Shown in pieces: positions 42,423 through 54,326 of a stretch of DNA of 64,000 bases; position 1 is the stretch's first letter; the number at the start of each line of letters is the position of its first letter. The stretch comes from Bombyx mori. Its lineage: Eukaryota; Arthropoda; Insecta; Lepidoptera; Bombycidae. The stretch lies in contig NC_085117.1 in assembly GCF_030269925.1 (NCBI RefSeq), positions 186,001-250,000 on the forward strand, in the 5' to 3' direction. A program made the translations under genes and the position numbers. Below the pieces are notes generated by a model. That model was not told the DNA's origin. It worked only from the letters and a program-made list of their open reading frames with translations, and searched no databases.

Positions 42423-43713
42423 CAAGGGCGGGATGATAAGTAAGTAGCCTAATAATAAAACACTTAACTTTCCGTGATAAAATTAATTTTATTTTTCGAC
42501 ATAGTCTCCGTGAACCTTTACGCACTTATGCCATCTTCGTTCTAAAGCAGTAATGCCTTCCATAAGATGATATATTTCGAGGCCTGTAAAATACTCCTCT
42601 ACAGCGGCTATGACTTCATCATTTGTGGCAAATTTCTGTTCGCCCAAAAAAGTTTTGAGCTTAGGGAATAAGTGGAAGTCTGATGGCGGTAGATCCTTCG
42701 AATAAGGTGGGTGGGGCAGCAAATCATACTTCAATTCGATTTGATTTTTGCCATAGCTTTAACATATCTGTGAACCCTAGCGTTGTCTTGGTAGAAGATG
42801 ATTTTTTTTTCGCCAAACCTGGTCGTTTTTGCTGAATACATTAATGAAAATTATCTAGAAGATTAGCGTAGTATTCCGATGAATTTTTTGACCTTTAGGA
42901 AGGTAATCTATCATCAAGATCCTATCTGCATCCCAAAAGACGGAAGCCATCACTTTTCCAGCCGTCTTTACAGCCATGGCTTTTTTTGGAGCCGGGCATC
43001 CCGATTGCGTCCACGGTTTTGATTGAATTTTGTGATTCTGGCGTGTAATAATGAACCCATGTTTTATCTGTTGTTACAAATCAACGTAAAAGATGGGCTT
43101 TATTACTCTAAAACGGTCCAGACATTCTTTTGAGTGTTGCACCCGAATCCCTGATTGATCGTGCGTAAGCAATCGCGGCACGTAACGGGCCGATGACTTT
43201 GTCATATTTAATTCCTCTATTAGGATATGATGTACCCGTTCTTTTGAGATACCCGTAGTGTCAGCTGTTTTAGATAACTTCAATCGGCGATCTGTTAAAA
43301 CTATAGAATGTTCTTTCACGACCATTTCCGGAGTCGTGACGCTTTTTGGACGTCCGGGGCGGGCTTCAGCTTGGACACATGTACGACCGCGCTTAAACTC
43401 ATCCACCCAGTTTTTTACTGTGGCATAAGAAGGAGCACATTCACCCAAAACATCCTTTAACTTCATAGATATCTTTCCCCTTCATGCCCTTCATATGAAG
43501 AAACTTTATCACCGCTCTTTGTTCAGTTTTATCCATTTTGAAAACCTTTGACGAAATATATTTTCAAATGACAAAAAATCAATAAAATTTTCACGCCACC
43601 TAATTCAAACTTAGAACACAGGTGGCCAGAGATACGACTTTAAATTGACATATTTTTTTTTTATTTTAACTTTTTATTTAACAGAGGCTGGTTACTTATT
43701 CATCCCGCCCTCG
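42423..43713 (-). mobile_element. Mariner element, full length with a broken transposase
   Basis: 1,291 bp with inverted ends (left CAAGGGCGGGATGATAAGTA; right, reverse complement, CGAGGGCGGGATGAATAAGT) and TA on both sides (42421-42422 and 43714-43715). The minus strand encodes a DD34D-type transposase starting at about 43537 (MDKTEQRAVIKFLHMKGMKG). The frame shifts near 43470 and is interrupted again around 42740-43080. PSYATVKNWVDEFKRGRT and YSKDLPPSDFHLFPKLK are recognisable N-terminal and catalytic-region motifs. Inactive as read, but the ends are intact. Confidence 0.85.
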
Positions 43714-43889
43714 TAAGATGAATTAATTACCTTTGGATCAGGTTTGATTGGTGCCTAAATTATAAGAGGACAAGATCAAACCAAAGATAAATAAATCCTC
43801 ATAATAAACCAAACTATAGTTTTATGTTGAGAAATATTCTACCTGTTTCGTCAATCAAACCTGTATTTTTTTTTGTAATCTAGTGGGAG

Positions 43890-44200
43890 TTTTTAAAGCG
43901 TCTTGTGATGCCGTATGGATAGGAATTACCAGCCCACAGTTTGAAGGGTAGGACACATTGTGCTAAACGATAAATTAAGACTCGACCTCACATCTCAAAG
44001 CGAGTGGCAGCATGTAGTTGTTGCCACTGTACCAATATTATAAAGAGGAAAGATTTGTTTGTTTGTATTGAATAGGCTCCGAAACTACTGAACCGATTTG
44101 AAAAATTCTTTCACTGTTTGGAAGATACACTATTCCCGAGTGACATAGGCTATAATCGTTTTTTTTTTTTTTAATTATTACTAAAACCCGAATAATGTAG
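43890..44200 (+). repeat. Relics of Bm1 and a Helitron-like 5' end
   Basis: 43890-44030 is a heavily diverged forward Bm1 (CAGTTTGAAGGGTAGGACA, CACATCTCAAAGCGAGTGGC). 44030-44200 carries AATATTATAAAGAGGAAAG and GAACCGATTTGAAAAATTCT, a segment typical of lepidopteran Helitrons and also seen at 60496. Confidence 0.45.
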
Positions 44201-44530
44201 TAACCCAAGGTGTAAAAAAATTACCTAAAATATTCTTTGCATCACGTTCCCTGCGAAAATTATTGATGATAGAATAAAATAATGTACTATGACTTTGTAG
44301 AGCACATTATTATTTACAAAAAGTGTCGCATCAGCATATGTCTAACTATTACAGTTATGCCGCAATAAGTGTTCTTTTATTTAAAAAAATAAAACAATGT
44401 CAAATATCGTTGAAATTTTTGTTAAAGACCCGAGCAGAGTCGAAGCGGGCCGCTTGTAAAATATAAATTGCAAAAATTTTATTGAAACTCTAATGTAGTT
44501 GCAATAATTTTGTATTTTACAGAAAAAAAA

Positions 44531-46141
44531 ATGGAAGTCACACCAGTGGTAACTGTGAAATGCGAGCCGGTGGATGTACTCGAGCAAGGCGATATGGACC
44601 AGCTGCAGAACCAAAGCGAGCCGGCTCCAGGACACAATGCCGTCAACTATCCACAATACTCCCAACAAATAATAAACAATATGGCATATTATTTTACGGC
44701 TAATTCATTGAACACTGAAATTAAATTGGAAACTGACGTGAAACATGAGCCCGAAGAGTCCGAAGATGCTGATGAATCTAAGAAAAAGATCAAAAAGGAA
44801 GATAGAGTGAAATGTCCGTTATGCCCTAAGACGTTCAAAAATCAGGCCAACATGAAAAGTCACGTGACGCATTTGCACACCGAGAACGCCGTGGAGTGTC
44901 CGCAGTGCAATAGGAACTTTAAATCCTATGCTCACTTGAAATCGCACGTCGATAGCGTCCACGTGGCCGAGGGCGAAGCGAAAGCCTGCGACTTGTGCGG
45001 TAAAGAATTCGCCAATAAAAAGAAACTGAGCAACCATAAGTTCTATGCTCACTCCAAGCCCGAAGAAAGGGTGACTTGCCCAATTTGCAATAAATCATTT
45101 GCTAAAAAGTACAAACTAAGAGTGCACAACCGTAATGTACACAATCCCGGCGAAGCAGCGAAATGCCCTCAATGCGATAAAGAATATAAAAGCAAGATGC
45201 TGCTCCGAAGGCACATGCTGTGGAGCCATCCCGAAGAGGGAAAAACATATGTGTGCGAGGACTGCGGGAAGGAGTTTCCTACTTTCCCCGTGTACAAGAA
45301 GCATACCTGGAACGTACACGGCGCCAGTCGCGAGATGACCTGCGAAATATGCCATAGGACGTTGGCATCGAAGAAATCGTGGCTCCGTCATATGCGATGC
45401 GTGCACAAGGACGGCAGACCTGCCGCTAAGCAGATGAAGGTCGGTACCTTACCGTGCATGATATGCGACAGAAAGTTCACAACGAACACAGCGCTTTATT
45501 GGCACTTGGAGCAAACGCATTCTGAAGTACAACAAAACTCGAAAACCTGCCCCATTTGTTCTAAAAAGTTCACGGAATACTATGTGATGAGGAGGCATCT
45601 GGAAATGGTGCATCCCATCGAAACTGCGACCTGTGAGATCTGCAATAAGACCTTTAAATCTGCCGCCAACCTGGAGAGCCACATGCGAGTGACCCACGCC
45701 CCGCCAGAAGCGGCCAAGCAGTGCGACATGTGCCAGAAGATATTTAAATGCTCAATGCACTTGCGCATTCACATGAACACCGTCCATCCAAAGGACGGTA
45801 AAGCAACTTGTGACATATGCAACCGGGAGTTTGCGTCGAAACGATATCTAGCCTCGCACAAGCAAATACACGTTAAAGTCAGACAGTTTCACTGTGTGAT
45901 CTGCGGCAAGTCCTTTAAAAGGCAGGTGGATCTGAGCAAGCACACGAGGAAAGTTCACAATAAGAAAAAACCTAAAACTGAAGAGGTGCCAGTATCTAAG
46001 TGTCTGAAGTGCGGTACATGTTTTACTAATGATCAGGAGTTGCATGAGCATATAGTGTCATGTGAGAATACCGGGGTCAATCTGTCCATAGTGAAGATCG
46101 AAGTTGAGGAGTTGGATGAAGGGCAAGAGGTTTGCATGTGA
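44531..46141 (+). CDS. C2H2 zinc-finger protein, 14 fingers (ZNF-B)
   Basis: Likely a nuclear DNA-binding transcription regulator. A single exon encodes 536 residues from the ATG at 44531 (context AAAATGG). The frame is open a little further upstream, but an acceptor (TTGTATTTTACAG) ends at 44522, so the upstream codons are intronic and a separate first exon must exist. The N-terminal 90 residues are acidic and contain VKCEPVD, IKLE and VKHEPEE, which fit the sumoylation consensus. Thirteen C2H2 fingers follow at near-regular spacing, plus a last H...C finger near the C-terminus. The linkers contain Pro-Glu, Gly-Glu or Lys-Asp-Gly instead of TGEKP. Architecture, KCEP motifs and linker style match ZNF-A at 3.6-7.1 kb, so the two look like paralogues. 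No AT-hook was seen. The exact orthologue is not identified. Confidence 0.9.
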   Translation: MEVTPVVTVKCEPVDVLEQGDMDQLQNQSEPAPGHNAVNYPQYSQQIINNMAYYFTANSLNTEIKLETDVKHEPEESEDADESKKKIKKEDRVKCPLCPKTFKNQANMKSHVTHLHTENAVECPQCNRNFKSYAHLKSHVDSVHVAEGEAKACDLCGKEFANKKKLSNHKFYAHSKPEERVTCPICNKSFAKKYKLRVHNRNVHNPGEAAKCPQCDKEYKSKMLLRRHMLWSHPEEGKTYVCEDCGKEFPTFPVYKKHTWNVHGASREMTCEICHRTLASKKSWLRHMRCVHKDGRPAAKQMKVGTLPCMICDRKFTTNTALYWHLEQTHSEVQQNSKTCPICSKKFTEYYVMRRHLEMVHPIETATCEICNKTFKSAANLESHMRVTHAPPEAAKQCDMCQKIFKCSMHLRIHMNTVHPKDGKATCDICNREFASKRYLASHKQIHVKVRQFHCVICGKSFKRQVDLSKHTRKVHNKKKPKTEEVPVSKCLKCGTCFTNDQELHEHIVSCENTGVNLSIVKIEVEELDEGQEVCM

Positions 46142-46683
46142 CAGAAGACGAGACAAACTTAAACTGCTGATGGCACTTCAAGCCTGAAGATTGAGATTGT
46201 CCCATTAAAACTATTGTATTAGAAACAACTCCACTGCTGAAGATACCTGTTGAAAACAGCTTGCATTCTGTGATCTTACTCGAGCCTCATAAATGTGCTA
46301 CATACAAAAGTTAATGAACTTTTAGAGTGTATTGTAAAATAATTATATTCTTGATATTGATGTCAAAGCTGAGCCCGCTATCATGTGGGATGAATAGTTA
46401 GGAAGAATGAAGGTGAAGAGGTAAGGTTTTAGAAGTTAAGAGAGTTCCACTGCAGTTCCCTTTGCACACTTAATGATTTTTCATGTGTGACTCGCGGATA
46501 TGAATTTTAGTTGATTATGAAGTGAGTTCATATTGGCTTGGAATGACTAGTGTGAGAATCAGTTGTACTTACATGTTGTTTGCTGCCAGTCCAATAGGAA
46601 CACAAATATATATATTGATGGGTGAAAGACCATTTTGTTTAAGTGACATTAATCTTTGTAATTAAAGGTTCGTTTTATTTGAT

Positions 46684-47037
46684 ACTAGCGACCCGCCCTT
46701 GCTTCGCTTCGGAAACATTAAATTTTATTATTGATAGGCGAGTCCCGCCAGGTTGCGCGCGGTACGACAATAACTGCGGGTGACGCCGCGGGACGAAGCT
46801 GGTCTAAAAAAGGTAGCCTAAGTTACGTCTTATATCACCAGAGCTACCTATTAGTGAAAGTCTCATCAAAATCGGTCCAGCCGTTCCAGAGATTAGCCGG
46901 AACCAACAGACAGACAAAAATTGTAAAAAAAATATTTTTGTGTATGTACCGTATATATATTCATATGCGTGTAGTAAAAAGCGGTTATTTCAATACTACA
47001 AACAGACACTCTAATTTTATTTATATGTATAGATTAG
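46684..47037 (-). mobile_element. Helitron, reverse orientation
   Basis: The plus strand starts CTAGCGACCCGCCCTTGCTT, the reverse complement of the Helitron 3' end seen at 13951 and 42194, and continues with AATCGGTCCAGCCGTTCC and CAGACAGACAAAAATTGT, typical of lepidopteran copies. The 5' boundary is approximate. Confidence 0.65.
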
Positions 47038-47039
47038 TA

Positions 47040-47215
47040 TCAACAGTTCAATGTTTTTAATTGAATTTTCAATTATGTTTACTCCCTTAAAAGTAGCTAA
47101 AGAGATTTTTTTCTGTTATGATAATTGTTTTCCTAATTTTAAACTTTAGATGGCTCTCTTGTAAAATTGTAAAAATGTTGCTTAAATCAAATGGCCTTTC
47201 AACCCTCCATATATT
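47040..47215 (+). repeat. Repeat F
   Basis: CAACAGTTCAATGTTTTTAA, TTTTTTCTGTTATGATAATT and CAACCCTCCATATATTTAC match 24940-25125. Confidence 0.55.
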
Positions 47216-47331
47216 TACTACTACTTTATAAGCTCGCGTATACTCTACTCATGTGAGTATTGAATAGTGTCTCATGTAGCTATTTTTGTGGTGTTTAATA
47301 GGCACTTTGTGAGTATATAGTCTTATGAAGT

Positions 47332-47765
47332 CGTCGTGGCCTAAAGGATAAGACGTCCGGTGCATTCGTTGTTGCGATGCATCGGTGTTCGAATCCCGCA
47401 GGCGGGTACCAATTTTTCTAATGAAATACGTACTCAACAAATGTTCACGATTGACTTCCACGGTGAAGGATTAACATCATTTAATAAAAATCAAACCCAC
47501 AAAATAATAATTTGCGTAATTACTGGCGGTAAGACGTCTTGTGAGTTGGCACGGGTAGGTACCACCATCCTGCCTATTTCTGCGGTGAAGCAGTAGTGCG
47601 TTTCGGTTTGAAGGGGCGGGGCAGCCGTTGTACTGTAAAAACTGGGAACTTAGAACTCATATCTCAAGGCAGTTGGGGCGGCATTTACGTTGTAGATGTC
47701 TATGGGCTCCAGTAACCACTTAACACCAGGTGGGCCGTGAGCTCGTCCACCCATCTAGGCAACAA
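47332..47765 (+). repeat. Bm1 SINE, full length
   Basis: Complete copy of about 430 bp: tRNA-like head with A box (GTGGCCTAAAGGATAAGACG) and B box (GTGTTCGAATCCC), the middle block with ACGATTGACTTCCACGGTGA, and the 3' half to CCACCCATCTAGGCAACAAA. Best reference copy for the family in this window. Confidence 0.93.
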
Positions 47766-47904
47766 AAAGAGATATGTTGATAATTATATAGTCAAAGTCA
47801 CACAATGTTTGTTGTATCAGTTTTAAGGATATTGGATTATTTTTGTTTTGAACAAATCACAGAGCTGACGTGTGGAACTCACACCACAGTGTGCTAAAAA
47901 TACT

Positions 47905-48200
47905 CTTCTTTTTGTTATTGCTTAGTTGGTTCGACTTGCTCACGGCCCGCCTGGTTTTTTTTTAATGCTTAGATGGGTAGACGAGCTCACAGCCCACCTG
48001 GTGTTAAGTGGTTACTGGAGCCCATAGACTTCTACAGCGTAGACGCGCCACCCACCTTGAGATACAAGTTCTAAGGTCTCAAGTATAGTTACAACGACTG
48101 CCCCAAGCTTCAAACCGAAACGCATTACTGCTTCATGGAGGAAATAGGCGGGGTGGTGGTACCTATCCATGTGGTCTCACAGGTCCTACCACCAGTAAGA
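47905..48200 (-). repeat. Two stacked Bm1 copies, reverse orientation
   Basis: A short tail piece (TTATTGCTTAGTTGGTTCGA up to CGCCTGG) is followed at about 47955 by a second T run and a longer Bm1 (AATGCTTAGATGGGTAGACG to CCTACCACCAGTAAG). The second copy inserted into the first. Confidence 0.8.
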
Positions 48201-48240
48201 AAGAAATGTTACTAAATACACAGCGAAATAATTTTGATTG

Positions 48241-49766
48241 GTTATTTATAATTGTTACTTATTACTAACGCTGTGCGCGCGTGCGCTAAGGCTTATTAAC
48301 AAACTCAACAAGCAAATAGTCGGTATTCCGACGCTCCGCACTTTATACGTGTTAGTCGATCTATCGACAGTTCGCGCTCTAAGGGTCAATGCACTTTGAT
48401 AGCATTGATTATAATTGAGTCGTCTATTATCAAAGGTGGCAATCTGTACATTTGGACAAAAAAAAATTATTGATATGTCAATACAGATTGATTTGAATAT
48501 AATCGTCTCCTTCAAAGAATACGGTTCAAAACCTGCATTAAATAAAGGTTAATAGTTAACCTGTTATTTATCTAAGATGTCGTTCTGAAGAGTTTTGTGA
48601 CTGCCAATGGAATACAAAGTCAATAATTCGTTTTTCTGATTTACCAATCATTGTCCAAAAGTCAGATTGCCGGCTTTGATAATAGTCGACTCAATTATTC
48701 TCTTTTTATTTTGCTTAAATTGATCAAATCAAATCAAAAAAATTTTATTCAGCATAAATGAAAGTACATACTTGTTGAACGTCAAAAAGAACTACCGCCA
48801 ATTCACAAGAACTAGCCTCCGTCCTGAGAAAAACTGTTTTCTTTTTATATTGTTGAAACTGACTGTTATCATTACGCATTGTATATGTCTATTGACTTGA
48901 GTTGAGTTGGGCTTGATCGCAAACCCTGCAACTCCTGGATCCTTGCTGAACCTTACTCACGGATGCTACTTGCCACAAAACCTCGATTTTCATTGTCTGA
49001 CTGTGTGTTAGGACCGCTTTTTCCCGACATAAGACTCCCATTGTCACTCCAAATGTATGATATGAAATGTCCAAATATTTTTTAAGGTTAGAAGAATGAT
49101 AGAGCGAGTGAAAATATTTTGGGAGAAAATAAAAGTGGAATTCTAAGTAAATGTTGTTATTAGGTATACCAATTTTGGGATGTAAGGGAAACGTGTTCTC
49201 AATAATGAAGACATGCGACAGAGTCCTGAGATAAAACATTGCAGTGCCATAGATCAGGGCTGAGCAACCTTTTTAATCAATGGGCCAATTTAAATTTTTT
49301 TTGGCGCACATTTATTAACTTTTATTAATAATTTACGAAACTTTATTTCTTTATTAAAAACAAACAAAAAAAGGACAGAAAAACGAATTGATGGAGAAAT
49401 GTCGATAAAATAAATCCAATTTTAGAAATTTTTGGCGGGACGCGTGTTGCTCATCCTTGCCATAGATAATGTTCTAGAAATAACAGTATTTTTGCATGGC
49501 ACGTAATGTGAGCAGAGTTGAATGGCAGGTCCTGTGCCCAGCAACCTGCGGCCAGACTACTCCGGGACTTGTGTACATGTCGACTTCACTTGATTATTTG
49601 TAGTTAGTAAATAAATATCAGTTTTAATTTTAAGGTTAATTCGTTTTATTTGACGCCGTAGGTACGTGATTATAATAATATGTCGAGGAGTGAATGGCTA
49701 TTTCATTTAAGTGATATTTTTGCGCCTTTAGAACAGAGATATTTAAAGGTTTAAAATTTGGAAAAA
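48241..49766. other. Intergenic DNA between ZNF-B and RBM48
   Basis: No gene recognised. About 48720-48840 (TCAAATCAAAAAAATTTTAT, ACTTGTTGAACGTCAAAAAG) resembles a dispersed lepidopteran repeat. The minus-strand frame at 48889-49239 has no recognised domain and is probably chance or repeat-derived. Confidence 0.45.
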
Positions 49767-50110
49767 CGCGCGTGACACTCGGGGACTGCCGCGACAAAGC
49801 TATTGCATAGCATTTTTTATCAACTTATGCAATTATAATTAGACAATAATAATTTCATATTAAAACAATAATAAAATAAGACCATGCTATATTTATAAAC
49901 ATAAACTTTCCCCTTCACACTCATAAACTAGACCGCGCGAGAGAGAGACGGGCAGACTTCATGATGCGCATGCAGTGCGCAGACGTCACGCCGCGCGCTT
50001 ATTCACAAACACTACACAAGCGCAACGTGTGAATGTGTTGAACGCGAGCTACATGGCAGGCGGAGTGGTGGGTGTTAGATTTTATTTTCGTTACGGAAAT
50101 TCTTGATTGA
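49767..50110 (+). repeat. Repeat G, copy 1
   Basis: A 340-bp block nearly repeated at 54327-54690: CACTCGGGGACTGCCGCG, ATCAACTTATGCAATTATAA, GATGCGCATGCAGTGCG, GACGTCACGCCGCGCGC and GTTGAACGCGAGCTACATGG. Both copies have the same orientation. Non-coding, class unknown. Confidence 0.75.
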
Positions 50111-50404
50111 TGTAATATCGTAAAAAAAACTTCTTTAGTTCTTTGAATGGGGTAAATTAAATTGAAGTTCAATTAAAAACGTCGAACTGTTGATGGTAAT
50201 ACCAAATAAAACGCACCTTCCATCGAAATGTTGCTTAAATAAAATAGCATTTCCCTCCTCGATATGAAGTTTAATGGATGCCTTTGATTTTATTTGTAAA
50301 CTCATTTAACAATGTAAATAAAAATTTGGGTTGAATGAATTGTCGCCGTTGCAGAAACGGGCTGAGAGGTTTATAATTAAACGAATAAGTAAGAGGTATT
50401 TACT

Positions 50405-50830
50405 TTTGTTTATGGAGGGTAGATGTGAGGAGCGCCATCTTGTATAGGGGCATAGGGGACAAGTTGAAGTCCACCTGTTAACAGCGAGTTGTTATTGGAA
50501 GATTAATTAAAATAGCGCTAGTGGGAATGATGTGAATATAGCAGCTTTGAATAGTGTAAAGTGTGCCGGGTTGAAAAACTTAATATTATTCGTCATTTGT
50601 GTAACTAAAAAATTGTTGTATTTAAAATCTCAACTATTTATTTGTATCACTTCATGTAAAAAGTGTTTCTTACAGTTTTAATTTAGTGCCCTGCTCTAAT
50701 AGATAATCGCGCTGCTTTCAAATTCCTTCCACTTGCTACTGTGGCGCCACTTTAATTGACTCCCTTTGAGCGGACACTTTAGTACACTGATACTCCTTAC
50801 TTCTACCTCCCATAAATCAAACGATTAACT
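50405..50830. mobile_element. MITE-like element, intact copy
   Basis: Inverted ends: left TTTATGGAGGGTAGATGTGA; right, as its reverse complement, TTTATGGGAGGTAGAAGTAA. About 425 bp, AT-rich centre, no coding content. The interrupted copy at 9029-9691 is the same family in opposite orientation. Confidence 0.65.
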
Positions 50831-51107
50831 AAGAGAGATAATTGTTTACTTTAAGTTAATTTGGCTTTTGTTGTCTTTTTTGACACCGGTCAATTAAAAG
50901 TCAAATTTCTCGGGACTTTTTTTTTGACCGTTTTTTTTTGCCAAAATGGACTAAGAAATGTGAGGTGTGCTGCCTGAACTGTAAAAAAATGAAATTAGTT
51001 AATATTTTAATGTTAAGCACCTACATCTTGTAATGTAATGGTTTATTAAATTTGTTTCATTAAGGTTAGCAGTGCGTTTTATTAATTTGTGAGTGGAACA
51101 GCAGAAA

Positions 51108-51530
51108 GTCGTCGTGGCCTAAAGGATAAGACGTCTGGTGCATTCGTATATAGAGAGGAACCGGTGTTCGAATCCCGCAGGCGGATACCGATTTTTCTAA
51201 TGAATAATGTACTTACAATTTCTCACGATTGACTTCCACGATGAAAAAATAACGTAACGTGTAATAAAAACCAAACCTTGAAACAATATCTTGCGTAATT
51301 ACCTCCTCTCGTGAGTCTGCACGGGTAGGTACCACCACCCTGCCTATTTCTGCCATGAAGCAGTAATGCATTTCGGTTTGAAGGGTGAGGTAGCTGTTGT
51401 ACCTAATTAAGATTTTAGAACTCGTATCTCAAGGTGGGTGGCGGCATTTATTTTCTAGATGTCTATGGGCTCCAGTAACCACTTCACACCAGGTGGGCTG
51501 TGAGCTGGTCCACCCATCTAATCAATAAAA
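51108..51530 (+). repeat. Bm1 SINE, full length
   Basis: GTCGTCGTGGCCTAAAGGAT at the start, B box GTTCGAATCCC, complete 3' half and a tail AATCAATAAAAAAG. Confidence 0.93.
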
Positions 51531-51651
51531 AAGAAAAAGGTGTTACGTGCTTAGTGTTGTTGTATTCTGTCATGACTTATGAAAGTGAAGGGTTCATTCA
51601 CGCTGTCTGTTTTCTCTTTGTTATTAACTCTCTCCATTATCCAATTCCGTT

Positions 51652-51835
51652 TCTGCCTACTACCTACTACTGCTACCTACCATTAAGTACTCCCCACACG
51701 CCTCGTTTGAAGAAGGACATGTCATAGCGCTCGGGAAACACCGTGGAGGGGAGCTCATTCCAAAGCCGGATGGTACGTGGCAAAAAGAATCTCTGAAAAC
51801 ACACTGTGGATGAATATATTTAAGCTTTAAGTTCT
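51652..51835 (-). mobile_element. Family-J LINE fragment lacking its 3' tip
   Basis: GCTACCTACCATTAAGTACT, CCCACACGCCTCGTTTGAAG and GGATGGTACGTGGCAAAAAG match the coding side of 28917-29260. Ends close to the 3' end of RBM48. Confidence 0.6.
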
Positions 51836-51921
51836 CGTCACTAAAGTATTGTGTCCTTGTAACTATAGAATCATTGTATTCATCCAGCATGTCGGTCATT
51901 AAATGAAAACCTCAAATTTCA

Positions 51922-52971
51922 TTAGCTGTTTTTATTAAAACTAAATATAATTTTATTAGGAGGTTTATTAACGATATTCCTAATTATTTCATTTCCAAAT
52001 TTATTGTAATTCAATGCTTCATTAATGTTAGTAATCGTTTCTCTCTCTGTACTAGTACAATCGACAATGTCAATATCAGTCTTCAATCGTTTTTGTAGTT
52101 CGACATTATCTTTGTGTTTTAATTCAATTTTAGGACTTTTTTGTATCGTGACATTGTTTTCTAAAACATCTATTTTTGCATTGATTTTTTTACAATCTGT
52201 TAAATGATGGCTATTTCTAAGTCTTTTATTAACTAAATTACTATTATTCGTCTTCCTTTTATTAGAATGTATAAGGTTAAAATTGCCCATATTCAATTTA
52301 GCTTTCTCCGCGACTTTTTCTTGGGTTACGTCGTCAATTTCATTAACAACTGTTTTTTTGCTAAAGGATAAATCTTTTTCATTCTTGTGCAATCTGTAGA
52401 ACACATCTTTCCTGCGTTCTATTAGTTTTTCTTTTAGTTCGTTGACCGTTTCCATTTCTGGGGCGTAGCACACGTGCAGGACCCCTCCGTAGTAGTTCTT
52501 GCAGTCTAAGTACTTCTTTGCTATTCGCGCGGATTGTATCTTCTCGTACTGAATGTGATATGCTTCAGTGAATATCTCGCACTCATATTCTTTGGTTAGG
52601 TTGAACTTTTTGATGGCACCATACCGCTGCACTAAGGACTTGGTTTCTTGTCTCAAATTTATTGATGGCACACCGAAGACTAAGAGATGAGTTGATTCAT
52701 TGTTGACAGTGTAGACCTGTTTGCAAATAATTGTGTTAAAACATAGAAACAACTGCTAGACGAATATACATGCTTGTTCTACGGTGTAAATTAATAAAAT
52801 TAATTAGAATTAATATTAGTTATCTTAAAATTGTTTAGTTATAAACAACTATTTCGTATTTACCTTCACCGCAGTTAGTTTTCTTCCTTGCCGATAAGGT
52901 AAACGTGTCGTACACAATTCTTGTTGTACGTGATGTGGTAATAACGAAGTTTTTTCTTCATTTTCAGACAT
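51922..52971 (-). CDS. RBM48: RNA-binding protein 48, minor spliceosome factor
   Basis: Two exons, 52971-52864 and 52716-51922, joined in phase 0, encode 300 residues. The N-terminus carries the family signature HHVQQELCTTRLPYRQGRKL followed by TAVKVYT, then an RRM (about residues 37-115) with RNP2-like LLVFGVP and RNP1-like EAYHIQYE, and the family motif GGVLHVCYAPE directly after. The C-terminal half is lysine- and asparagine-rich and probably disordered. RBM48 family members act in the nucleus with ARMC7 in the minor (U12-type) spliceosome; this is family knowledge, not read from the sequence. The 146-bp intron is GT-AG. The ATG at 52971 follows non-coding DNA and matches the position expected for the family. 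Direct copies of repeat G lie on both sides. Confidence 0.92.
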
Positions 52972-53592
52972 TTTACTTAAAAAAATAATAGAAAACAGCG
53001 AGAGTAGTTTCAGATCTACTCTACTCGCCCTTCGTCAAATTTTGGGTCTTTTTTTTAGAGATAATATGACCTGGTAACTAAGACCTTTAAGTCATGTCTT
53101 ATTTTAATTTAGATATATTCCTATAATTACACATTTAAACCTGAAAAAACATTAATTAAACAAAATAAAATAAATCACACAACTTCACTCCTCGCGTTTT
53201 CACCAAAAAGTCCAGTTTCACTGTGATCTGCTCAGAGCAAGGACACGGTGTATAATCGAAGATGAACCTAATCGATTAACGATGTTCTCATAGAATTTGA
53301 ATTCGATAGTTCAATATGAAGATGAATGGTCAATTTGTATTACAAAACAAGTTGTAATTTTCTATTGAATTGATTATTTCATTTATACAACAATGAAAAC
53401 CCTCCAACAACATTGATTTGGACTTGTTCGTATTTTTATTCGACAGTCAGGCTATTCAACGAGGAATACTCGCGAGTTTAAGATGTTATTGTAAGAGGGC
53501 CTCAAAGGTGAAGTGAAACATCAAATGAGAATTTAAAGTTATTTCTTACTAATCCACTGGTGCCCCATCTAAAAATATTTTTTTTTTTATTA

Positions 53593-53858
53593 TTGATGAA
53601 ATAGGAAGGGTGGTAGTACCTACCCGTGCGGACTCACAAGATGTGGATACCAATGACAACGCAAATTAAAATTTTGCGGGTTTGATTTTGGTTACACGAT
53701 GTTAGTCCTTCACCGAATTCGTCCGTGGAAGTCAATCGTGACCATTTGTTAAGTACGTATTTCATTGGAAAAATTGGTACCTACCGGCCGGATTCGCACA
53801 GTGGTGCATCGCTACATAAGAATGCACCGGACGTCTTATCCTTTAGGCTACGACGACT
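53593..53858 (-). repeat. Bm1 SINE 5' half
   Basis: Reverse complement from GGTAGTACCTACCCGTGCGG through GACTTCCACGG (plus-strand CCGTGGAAGTCAATCGTGAC) to the tRNA-like head ending TTTAGGCTACGACGAC. The 3' half is missing. Confidence 0.85.
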
Positions 53859-54326
53859 TTATTTATAATAATCATGAGCATTCTAGATTCACTACGACTA
53901 GGAATATCTCTTATGTTGAATATAAATTTTTGTACATAAAATATGTCGAGATGGACATATCAATCCCGGTATTCTTGTTTAGATTGATTAGTTTATTCTA
54001 CTACTTTCTCCTATCATCTGTCAGCAATTTCATCCAAAATGTAGGTTGGGTTTCTGAGTTTGTTTTCTTTTAATAATCGGACCAATCAAAGGGGGCTTTA
54101 CCTATCAATCTACCAACCAGAGGGCACTTTCAATGAATCTCCGTCCGTGGTATAACGCTGGACATTATAGCTCAACTCCACGTCAAAAGAACTCCGACTT
54201 TCATTCATTTTGTATGACATCCGGTGCTCTTTTTATAAGTATCAAGTAACAGCGAAGCAAGACATGCTACGAGCGGTTCTTACAATAGTAACTTTGATCT
54301 GAACATGAAATAAACCTTAAGATGTG

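Noticed and set aside
44510..44530. Upstream extension of ZNF-B
   Set aside because: The seven extra codons start at a TTG and read through a splice acceptor; the ATG at 44531 is the first usable start in this exon.
48889..49239. 116-codon minus frame
   Set aside because: No recognised domain and close to repeat-like DNA; not supported as a gene.
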